DNA of 7,964 bases from Nanobdellota archaeon (GTDB lineage Archaea > Nanobdellota > Nanobdellia > Pacearchaeales > GW2011-AR1), in the NCBI GenBank assembly GCA_030640565.1, contig DAOWJD010000015.1:1-7964 (forward strand), in the 5' to 3' direction. The position numbers and the translations under genes are program-made. How positions within the stretch are numbered: position 1 is the stretch's first letter; each line of letters opens with the position of its first letter. Shown here piece by piece: positions 1 to 5,214 of this stretch. The notes beneath the pieces are model-generated. The model made no database searches, was not told the DNA's origin, and saw nothing but the letters and a program-made list of their open reading frames with translations.

Positions 1-625
1 ATTTTGGTTTAAATAACTCAACAAGTTTTACAAGAGATTCTTCAACCTCTATGATTAATTTTTTATCTTTTACTTCAAATTTAAACTCTTTTCTGAAGAA
101 AAATTCATTAAATGCTTTAATCTTTTCATTAATATCTGTAACTTTTCTTAAAATTTTGATTTTGTAACTAAGTGTTTTTCCTGCAAGAGCATGATTAAAA
201 TCAACCATGACTCTACCTCCTGAAACTGTGAGTATCTTTCCAATTCTACCATCAAAATTAAATACAACTCCTGGAACAGGATTTACTTTTTGCTCATGGA
301 AAACACGTATAGGGATTTTCTGAACCGATGACGGGTCTCTTTTCCCAAAAGCCTGTTCTGGCTCAAGCTCAATTTCATAGTTTTTCCCTATCTCTTTTCC
401 AATTAGGAAATTGTCTAAAGTCTTAAGAAACATTTCCTGACCAAGACAAAAGATAAATGGCTTGGCTTCTGCAGGTTGGTCCTGCCCTGTATGTAATTTT
501 TCAAGTTCCTCTTTTATTGTTGAATCAAAGATTTCTCCGTCTTTTCTTTTTCCTGTAAAATCTATTTCAATAAAATCTTTTTCCTTAATCTGGACGAGTT
601 TAGGTGAATTTTTTTGGGGTTCCAT
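1..625 (-). CDS. FKBP-type peptidyl-prolyl cis-trans isomerase, archaeal long (SlyD-like) form, C-terminus cut by window edge
   Basis: Predicted cytosolic prolyl cis-trans isomerase and folding chaperone. The first 208 residues are visible, reading from the ATG at 623-625 to the window edge with no stop. Residues 18-36 (FIEIDFTGKRKDGEIFDST) are the FKBP N-terminal strand with the dG-x-x-FDST motif. Residues 88-98 (EPEQAFGKRDP) are the usual lead into the insert-in-flap domain, which spans roughly 98-140. GGRVMVDFNHALAGKTL at 136-152 is the closing strand with the NHxLAGK signature of SlyD and archaeal FKBPs. A charged alpha/beta tail follows, as in archaeal long FKBPs of about 230-250 residues, so I expect only a few dozen residues to be missing. 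A TATA-like box 26 nt upstream supports this ATG. It is divergent from the variable-protein operon. Family assignment is firm; client proteins are unknown. Confidence 0.9.
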   Translation of the reverse strand, partial: MEPQKNSPKLVQIKEKDFIEIDFTGKRKDGEIFDSTIKEELEKLHTGQDQPAEAKPFIFCLGQEMFLKTLDNFLIGKEIGKNYEIELEPEQAFGKRDPSSVQKIPIRVFHEQKVNPVPGVVFNFDGRIGKILTVSGGRVMVDFNHALAGKTLSYKIKILRKVTDINEKIKAFNEFFFRKEFKFEVKDKKLIIEVEESLVKLVELFKPK

Positions 626-646
626 TAAAAAAGAATTGATGATGTA

Positions 647-655
647 CTTTTAAAG
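647..655 (-). promoter_or_regulatory. TATA box of the FKBP gene
   Basis: On the minus strand this reads CTTTAAAAG, centred about 26 nt before the ATG at 625. That spacing would place the transcription start at or next to the start codon, giving a leaderless mRNA. It is inferred from archaeal promoter geometry only. Confidence 0.5.
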
Positions 656-682
656 GTTTGTTTAACATGATGTAGATAAAGA

Positions 683-692
683 GTTACCTTTT
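683..692 (+). promoter_or_regulatory. Upstream decamer shared by both variable-protein promoters
   Basis: GTTACCTTTT lies 24 nt before the conserved promoter block at 717-736. The identical ten bases occur on the minus strand at 6118-6127, upstream of the other variable-protein gene, but there 11 nt from the block. It could be an activator or repressor site, or a remnant of a duplicated upstream region. Ten AT-rich bases can recur by chance, so this is tentative. Confidence 0.35.
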
Positions 693-716
693 AATAGTGG
701 TTATTAGCAGAAAGTT

Positions 717-736
717 TTAAAAACTCCTAATTTATG
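717..736 (+). promoter_or_regulatory. Promoter (TATA box) of the tandem variable-protein operon, near-identical to that of the gene at 5215-6078
   Basis: TTAAAAACTCCTAATTTATG contains a TATA-like TTTTAAAAA core (from 715) about 26 nt before the ATG at 745, so the message is probably leaderless. Eighteen of these 20 bases are the same as in the minus-strand block at 6087-6106, and both blocks end exactly 8 nt before their start codons. The other promoters in this window do not share the CTCC/GTCC and AATTTATG parts. Confidence 0.65.
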
Positions 737-744
737 TGTGAATT

Positions 745-1506
745 ATGGTAAATATAATTGGGAAAAAAATTAAACCAATTGAGGAGGATAACGTACTTGT
801 GAAAAGGGGTAAAGATGTTTATGCTTTTCCGAGAAAGATTGAAGCATTTAAAACAGATTCTAAAATAAATCCTCAAAATTATGCTTTAATCCAAGAAGGA
901 GATAAAGCTGTTTGTGCTATATCAATGACACAGGGTTATAATGGAGATAAGCAGGAAGATACAATTATTAGAGTATTAAAAGCAGGATTAAAAGTTCCCA
1001 GGGCTTCAAGATTTATTAGACAATTGTTAAATGTTAATCAAGCTGTTCAAGAAAAAGGAGTTTTATATGATGCTTTTGGAAATTTAATTAAAGGAGACAG
1101 ATTAGAAAAGTATGTTCATACTTTAAATGATAATCATTGGGTTTGGTCACCTGAATCTTTTAGAGCAGGAAAAGGATATCTAGGCTTAGATGTTGTAACA
1201 ATATCTGGGTCAGATGAAAGAAGTAATCCTGTTTATAAAAAAGAACCATTAGAAGAATGTTTAGAAGAAGATTGTTATGCTGATTTAAATTCTGCAAATT
1301 CTCAAGGATTTTTAACTAAAAAAGCTAGAACTCAAAAATATGAACCTGGAAAAACAATTTATTTTAATTATCCTAGACAAGATTTTGCTGTGTGGTTCCG
1401 TGCGAGTCCTAGTCTTGCTAGCTTCAGTTGCAACGAGATTCGTCAGCTCTCGGCTGGTGGGCTTGGAGTATTTGCTTGTGTTGAAGAAGTGAAAAATAAA
1501 AATTAA
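745..1506 (+). CDS. Putative DGR variable (target) protein 1, C-terminal variable domain
   Basis: A 253-residue protein with no signal peptide or membrane segment, so probably cytosolic. The N-terminal 200 residues match no enzyme family I recognise. Residues 136-155 (WSPESF, then GKGYLGLDVV) and the C-terminus suggest a C-type-lectin/formylglycine-generating-enzyme-like fold, as in DGR target proteins. Residues 209-241 are the variable block: YPRQD, then constant A215, V216, F218, A220, S221, A225, F227, C229, Q234, S236 and GGLG (238-241) interleaved with divergent positions. The last 12 residues close the protein. The same block, with 14 of 33 residues changed, ends the next gene. Both N-termini also share an INPxxYxLxEG-like segment (INPQNYALIQEG here, near residue 42). 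The start is supported by the TATA box at 715-723. Role inferred: a diversified binding protein. Ligand unknown. Confidence 0.75.
   Translation: MVNIIGKKIKPIEEDNVLVKRGKDVYAFPRKIEAFKTDSKINPQNYALIQEGDKAVCAISMTQGYNGDKQEDTIIRVLKAGLKVPRASRFIRQLLNVNQAVQEKGVLYDAFGNLIKGDRLEKYVHTLNDNHWVWSPESFRAGKGYLGLDVVTISGSDERSNPVYKKEPLEECLEEDCYADLNSANSQGFLTKKARTQKYEPGKTIYFNYPRQDFAVWFRASPSLASFSCNEIRQLSAGGLGVFACVEEVKNKN
1369..1467 (+). repeat. Variable repeat VR1 of a diversity-generating retroelement (candidate)
   Basis: A 99-bp block (33 codons) that aligns without gaps to 2238-2336. The 5' edge is sharp: TATCCTAGACAAGATT is identical in both copies while the sequence just upstream is unrelated. Past GGA at 1465-1467 the copies diverge again, although the boundary there could be a few bases further on. 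G+C is 51 of 99 in an otherwise AT-rich gene, as expected when template adenines are replaced. Boundaries are by eye; the template repeat is not in the window. Confidence 0.72.
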
Positions 1507-1514
1507 TAATAAAA

Positions 1515-2399
1515 ATGGTACCAACAATAAAAACAGACGATGAAAGGGCAACAAAAATCTTAGATAATGCGGGCGTTCCTTATGAATTAATTGAAAGCCC
1601 AAAACCTACTGAAGCAGTAAGAGAAGATTATGTTATAAATCCTGCTGATTATATTCTTTTAGAAGGAAAATCAGGGAAAGATGGTTATCCTGATCTGTAT
1701 GTTTGTAAATATAGATTAGGAGTGACAGGAATAAATGATGTTGTTAGAAATGTAGGAGAAGAATTAGGATTAGATTTAGAAAATACTGCACGAGAAAAAA
1801 ATGGAAGGGGTTATGTAGGAAATATAAATAGGAAACAAGCATTAAAACTAAATTTAATGTTAGGTGGGAAAACATTGAATACAAGAACAGGAAAAGATGT
1901 CTTTAAATTACTGTTCTCTGGAAAAGCTTTTGATGGAAATGGAAAAAAAATTCCAAACGCAGAATTATCTCAGATTGCAGAAGAAATAACAGGAATGAGA
2001 ACCCCCTCTAGAGCAGAATTGTTTGAAGATTATTTTACTATGGGAGATGATGGTTTAATTTTAAATAAAAATTATGTTTTACAAAATAATGTTTTAGTTC
2101 CAGAATATTCTCGTGTTTTAACTTCATGTTTAATGAATGATAAAACTCCTAAAATTTCTCTAGTTTCATTGTTAGAAAACTCAACTGCACAAGGATATCC
2201 AAGAAAAAATGTTAAATCTGGTGAATTATCGTATTGGTATCCTAGACAAGATTCTGCTGTGAAGTTCTATGCAAGTCTTGGTAATGCCATCTTCCATTGC
2301 TACGGGAATCCTCAGTATTCGGATGGTGGGCTCGGGATACGTCATGTGCATAGCAGACAAAAAGAATTAAGTTTCTTAGATGCGTCAAACAACAAGTAA
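1515..2399 (+). CDS. Putative DGR variable (target) protein 2, C-terminal variable domain
   Basis: A 294-residue protein whose ATG lies 8 nt after the stop of the preceding gene, so it is almost certainly co-transcribed with it. It has no signal peptide or membrane segment. The N-terminus has an INPADYILLEG segment (around 42-52) resembling residues 42-53 of protein 1. The middle is alpha/beta with TPSRAELFEDYF near 160-172, reminiscent of the LPTxAEWE-type helix of formylglycine-generating-enzyme folds. The variable block is at 242-274, YPRQDSAVKF through GGLG, and is followed by a 20-residue tail. Compared with protein 1 the block keeps 19 of 33 residues; the changed positions here are S247, K250, Y252, L255, G256, N257, I259, H261, Y263, G264, N265, P266, Y268 and D270. 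These are plausible ligand-contacting positions. Role inferred from the variable block; ligand unknown. Confidence 0.75.
   Translation: MVPTIKTDDERATKILDNAGVPYELIESPKPTEAVREDYVINPADYILLEGKSGKDGYPDLYVCKYRLGVTGINDVVRNVGEELGLDLENTAREKNGRGYVGNINRKQALKLNLMLGGKTLNTRTGKDVFKLLFSGKAFDGNGKKIPNAELSQIAEEITGMRTPSRAELFEDYFTMGDDGLILNKNYVLQNNVLVPEYSRVLTSCLMNDKTPKISLVSLLENSTAQGYPRKNVKSGELSYWYPRQDSAVKFYASLGNAIFHCYGNPQYSDGGLGIRHVHSRQKELSFLDASNNK
2238..2336 (+). repeat. Variable repeat VR2 of a diversity-generating retroelement (candidate)
   Basis: The 99-bp partner of the block at 1369-1467: 75 bases identical, 24 different, no indels. Nineteen differences are in codon positions 1 and 2 and five in position 3, the reverse of what purifying selection gives. 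In the 84-bp core (2253-2336) only 5 of the 60 shared bases are A, against 21 T. G+C is 47 of 99. This is the pattern expected of independent adenine-directed copying from one template. Confidence 0.72.
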
Positions 2400-2402
2400 A
2401 CC

Positions 2403-2419
2403 TTTTTAAGTATATTTTT
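2403..2419 (+). promoter_or_regulatory. Promoter of aIF5A, possibly overlapping the terminator of the upstream operon
   Basis: TTTTTAAG at 2403-2410 is centred about 26 nt before the ATG at 2433, consistent with a leaderless aIF5A mRNA. The T-rich stretch running from just after the stop at 2399 could also end the upstream transcript, since archaeal termination needs little more than a U tract. Both roles are inferred. Confidence 0.45.
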
Positions 2420-2432
2420 GTTATTTCTATTT

Positions 2433-2819
2433 ATGGTTTTAAAAATAATTAATGCGACAGAGGCTAGACCTGGAACAAATATTCTTCTCGAAGGTGAACC
2501 TTATACTATTAAAAAGATTGATATAAGCAAGACAGGAAAACACGGACATTCTAAAGCAAGGATAGAAGCAATAGGAATAATAAATCAGCAGAAAAAAATT
2601 CTTGTAGTTCCAGGGCATGAAAGATTTGAAGTTCCTATGGTAGATAAAAGAAAAGCCCAGGTTCTTTCAATTGCAGATAAAGTCAGTATTATGGATTTAG
2701 AAAATTTTGAGACAATAGAGCTAGACTGTCCTGAAGAAATAAAATCAGAACTTAAGGAAAATTCAAATGTAGAATATGTAGATGTTGAAGGGAAGAAAAT
2801 AATAAGGAAGGAAATTTAA
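2433..2819 (+). CDS. eif5a: Translation initiation factor aIF5A (hypusine-containing)
   Basis: A 128-residue protein, the usual size for archaeal IF5A, acting on the ribosome to promote peptide-bond formation at difficult sequences. The N-terminal SH3-like domain begins with ARPGTNILLEGEPYTIKKID. ISKTGKHGHSKARIEAIG (31-48) is the hypusination loop, in which K36, between G35 and H37, is the lysine converted to hypusine in this family. The C-terminal OB-fold domain starts near residue 70 and includes KAQVLSI and MDLENFETIEL. I chose the ATG at 2433 rather than an in-frame TTG at 2418 because the protein then starts with the family-typical MVLK-x-I-N-A-x-E-ARPG and the TATA box is correctly spaced. 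A gene with a Tat signal follows 2 nt after the stop. Confidence 0.95.
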   Translation: MVLKIINATEARPGTNILLEGEPYTIKKIDISKTGKHGHSKARIEAIGIINQQKKILVVPGHERFEVPMVDKRKAQVLSIADKVSIMDLENFETIELDCPEEIKSELKENSNVEYVDVEGKKIIRKEI

Positions 2820-2821
2820 AA

Positions 2822-3565
2822 ATGCAAAAAAATCTTTGTCGAAGAGAATTTATTGGACATACAGCTTTTGGTATGGCAGCCATGGCAATTCCATCTTGGA
2901 GTTTAGGTTCTGATAAATTATTTGAGATAGAAGTTGAATCTTCTGATATACAGGATTATAATAAAACAGGAACAAAAAGAGAGTTGAGGAGCCATTTTAA
3001 AAAAGAAATAAGACCAATAATGCCGGATAAGTTAAGAAAATTATATGATGGCACTGCTATGTTTGTTTTAGATCTTTGTGATGATCCAAAACTATTATCA
3101 GGAATTTTTAAAAAAATTGAAAGTGAAGGAAACTTTGAAAATGTAATAAAGGATAGAGATTATAAAAAAGGTCGAGAAGATATTACTTTTTTTAATCCTA
3201 TTTGGAGAGAGTATAATCTAAGGGGTAATTTTAATAATTTAGAAATTGAATTGTATTTGAGTATAGATCGTGAATTAACAAAGATTACTGATGTAGATTT
3301 TTTTAATATCCATGATCTTAATTTAGATAAAGACGGGGTGAATCATTCTCATAGAATTTTTAAAGGTGATTATAGAGGGGATCTTTTTGAAGAATATGGT
3401 TTCCCAGCCTCATATCTAAGGGTTTTTACCCATCACAATGGGGATGAGATTGATGTGGGTGGATTAAGAACCATGTTCACACGCGTTCTGAATGAACAGG
3501 AGTTAATTAAAAAAGATTTTGGACTGATAAAGGAGTATTTTAGAAAGCGGGTTGGTTCCTTATAA
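2822..3565 (+). CDS. Protein of unknown function with a twin-arginine (Tat) signal peptide
   Basis: A 247-residue protein I do not recognise. The N-terminus, LCRREFIG at 5-12, is a Tat twin-arginine motif (R7, R8, F10, I11). It is followed by a moderately hydrophobic segment, roughly 13-29 (AFGMAAMAIPSWSLG). This predicts export of a folded protein, with cleavage probably near residue 30, though no clear AxA site is visible. The mature part is charged alpha/beta and rich in D, E and K, with HSH at 174-176 and HH near 205 that could bind metal, but no known catalytic signature. Apart from C6 in the signal it has one cysteine (C66). Its ATG lies 2 nt after the aIF5A stop, with a purine-rich GGAAGG about 10 nt upstream, so it is translated from the aIF5A message. 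The mature protein has no membrane segment. Confidence 0.7.
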   Translation: MQKNLCRREFIGHTAFGMAAMAIPSWSLGSDKLFEIEVESSDIQDYNKTGTKRELRSHFKKEIRPIMPDKLRKLYDGTAMFVLDLCDDPKLLSGIFKKIESEGNFENVIKDRDYKKGREDITFFNPIWREYNLRGNFNNLEIELYLSIDRELTKITDVDFFNIHDLNLDKDGVNHSHRIFKGDYRGDLFEEYGFPASYLRVFTHHNGDEIDVGGLRTMFTRVLNEQELIKKDFGLIKEYFRKRVGSL

Positions 3566-3566
3566 G
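3559..3566 (+). promoter_or_regulatory. Possible TATA box of the L40e-protease operon
   Basis: CTTATAAG overlaps the stop codon of the preceding gene and is centred about 27 nt before the L40e ATG at 3590, the spacing seen at other promoters here. The AT-rich gap makes chance matches likely. Confidence 0.35.
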
Positions 3567-3589
3567 ATTTAAAAAAATTAAAATAAAAA

Positions 3590-3757
3590 ATGGCGAAAAT
3601 ACATGAAGCACAGAATAGACTTTTTAAGAATGTCTTTGTTTGTAAAAAATGTCATGCTAAAATCAGGGCAGACCATCAAAAAATTTTAAAAGGAAAGATT
3701 AAATGCAGGAAATGTGGTAAAAAAGCATTCCGTCCTTTAAGAAAAAAACAGGTGTAA
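3590..3757 (+). CDS. rpl40e: Large-subunit ribosomal protein L40e
   Basis: A 55-residue zinc-ribbon protein of the 50S subunit, easily missed because of its size. It opens MAKIHEAQNRLFKNVFVCKKC, closely matching the archaeal L40e pattern of an EAxxRLF segment followed by the first zinc pair. The zinc ligands are C18 and C21, then C39 and C42 (CRKCG). The C-terminus FRPLRKKQV is the usual basic tail that binds rRNA. Its length matches archaeal L40e at about 50 residues, and it lacks the ubiquitin fusion found in eukaryotes. Its stop is one base from the ATG of the membrane protease, so the two are presumably one transcript. The ATG is the only sensible start. Confidence 0.92.
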   Translation: MAKIHEAQNRLFKNVFVCKKCHAKIRADHQKILKGKIKCRKCGKKAFRPLRKKQV

Positions 3758-3758
3758 T

Positions 3759-5183
3759 ATGAGTTTTTTAATTTATGATTTGGTATTTCTAGCATTTTTC
3801 TTAATAGCATCTTCTATTTTTCTTTATATAAGAAGAAAAAATCTGAAAAGAGAAGGACTTTTATATCTTTACAGAACACGTTGGGGAATAAAATTAATCA
3901 ATTATATAGGAAATAAATATAAGAGGACTTTAAAAGCACTAAGTTATGTTTCAATAACATTCGGCTATCTTCTTATGATTGGTATTTTTTATCTTATTTA
4001 TACAATTGTAAAAATCTATATCTTTAATCCAAGTATTGTGAGGGCTATTAAAGTTCCTCCAATTATGCCTCTTGTTCCTTATCTTCCTCAGATTTTTAAG
4101 CTGGAATTTTTACCTCCTTTTTATTTTACATATTGGATAGTTATCATAGCAATTATAGCAATAACTCATGAAATGGCTCATGGAATTTTAATGAGGCGAT
4201 ATAATGTAAAGATAAAATCCACAGGTTTTGCCTTCTTCCCTTATTTTTTCCCTATATTTCCGGCAGCATTTGTTGAGCAAGACGAAAAAAGTATGGTTAA
4301 ATCAAAGAAATTTGAACAGCTGGCAATTCTCGGTGCAGGAACATTTGCAAATGTTTTAACTGCAATTTTGTTTTTCATAGTTTTGTTGCTCTTCTTTTCT
4401 ATAGCATTTGCTCCTTCAGGGGTTATTTTTGATACTTATGCAACATCTACAATAGCTATTGCAGGAATTTCTTCAATAAATAATATGATGTTAAACAATG
4501 CATCTTATAGCTCAATTTTAGAATTTTCAGATAAAGAAGGGCTTAATGAAATAATTGTGGGAAATACTGTCTATTTCGCTACAAAAGAGATGCTGGAAAA
4601 CCAAAATAATAGTGATGATATTCGTATTTATAATTCTGCGCCAGCTATTAAGGAGAATTTAAGCAGTATTATTACAGAGATTGGTGGGATAAAAATAGAT
4701 AGTATTGATAAATTAGTTGATGAATTAACTAAGTATAATATAGAAGATGAAATAATTGTAAAAACAAAAATAGATGAGGGAATTGAGGAGAAACATTTAA
4801 TTCTTGAGGAGCATCCTGACGTACCAGGAACTGCTTGGCTAGGAATTGGCTTTGTATCTCAAGAAAGAACAGGTATTCTTGGAAAAATTATTGATAATTT
4901 TTCATTTAAAGAACCCCATGTTTATTATGAACCAAAATCTGGTGGCCTAAGTATATTCATTTATAATTTGCTATGGTGGATTGTAATAATAAGCCTTAGT
5001 GTTGCATTTGTTAATATGCTTCCTGTGGGAATTTTTGATGGTGGAAGATTTTTCTATTTAACAATTCTTGCTTTAACAAAAAGTGAAAAGACTGCGAAAA
5101 AACTTTTCATATTCTCAACACGATTTTTCCTATTCATCTTGCTGCTTCTTTTAATTTTCTGGGTAAAAAGTTTTATTTGGTAA
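3759..5183 (+). CDS. Site-2-protease-type intramembrane zinc metalloprotease (M50 family) with PDZ domain
   Basis: A 474-residue polytopic membrane protein predicted to cut substrates within the membrane, as in regulated intramembrane proteolysis. Membrane segments are visible near 4-24, 62-88, 122-146, 185-217, 398-420 and 450-472. The zinc site is HEMAH at 137-141 (ligands H137 and H141, catalytic E138), with the third ligand D427 in NMLPVGIFDGG (419-429). FDG replaces the more usual LDG. GAGTFAN at 192-198 corresponds to the conserved G-x-x-x-N helix of the family. Residues about 290-355 look like a PDZ domain (SAPA, then ITEIGGIKIDSIDKLVDEL). Another soluble stretch at about 220-290 is unassigned. 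It follows L40e with one intervening base. Substrates cannot be deduced from the window. Confidence 0.9.
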   Translation: MSFLIYDLVFLAFFLIASSIFLYIRRKNLKREGLLYLYRTRWGIKLINYIGNKYKRTLKALSYVSITFGYLLMIGIFYLIYTIVKIYIFNPSIVRAIKVPPIMPLVPYLPQIFKLEFLPPFYFTYWIVIIAIIAITHEMAHGILMRRYNVKIKSTGFAFFPYFFPIFPAAFVEQDEKSMVKSKKFEQLAILGAGTFANVLTAILFFIVLLLFFSIAFAPSGVIFDTYATSTIAIAGISSINNMMLNNASYSSILEFSDKEGLNEIIVGNTVYFATKEMLENQNNSDDIRIYNSAPAIKENLSSIITEIGGIKIDSIDKLVDELTKYNIEDEIIVKTKIDEGIEEKHLILEEHPDVPGTAWLGIGFVSQERTGILGKIIDNFSFKEPHVYYEPKSGGLSIFIYNLLWWIVIISLSVAFVNMLPVGIFDGGRFFYLTILALTKSEKTAKKLFIFSTRFFLFILLLLLIFWVKSFIW

Positions 5184-5190
5184 GTAAGAA

Positions 5191-5203
5191 TTGATTATTT
5201 TTA
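5191..5203 (+). terminator. Possible U-tract terminator after the protease gene
   Basis: The 31-bp gap between the convergent genes contains TTGATTATTTTTA, with a run of five T on the plus strand. Archaeal polymerase can stop on such tracts. I see no hairpin, and T runs are common here, so support is weak. Confidence 0.25.
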
Positions 5204-5214
5204 AGAATATATTT

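Noticed and set aside
462..653. Plus-strand open frame of 63 codons
   Set aside because: It lies antisense to the start of the FKBP gene, whose frame carries clear family motifs, and its own protein is low-complexity serine/phenylalanine-rich.
1507..1514. A template repeat or reverse transcriptase hidden between or near the tandem genes
   Set aside because: The gap is 8 nt and no other non-coding stretch in the window contains an A-rich version of the blocks; all three copies are in coding frames.
1312..1602. Minus-strand open frame of 96 codons
   Set aside because: Antisense across the end of the first variable-protein gene and the start of the second; the composition is typical of reverse-complement AT-rich coding sequence.
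1369..2336. VR1 and VR2 as an ordinary gene duplication
   Set aside because: The genes are not alignable at DNA level outside the 99-bp blocks, and inside them changes concentrate in codon positions 1 and 2, opposite to normal paralogue divergence.
2418..2432. Earlier in-frame TTG start for aIF5A
   Set aside because: It would add five hydrophobic residues unknown in the family and place the start only about 11 nt from the TATA box.
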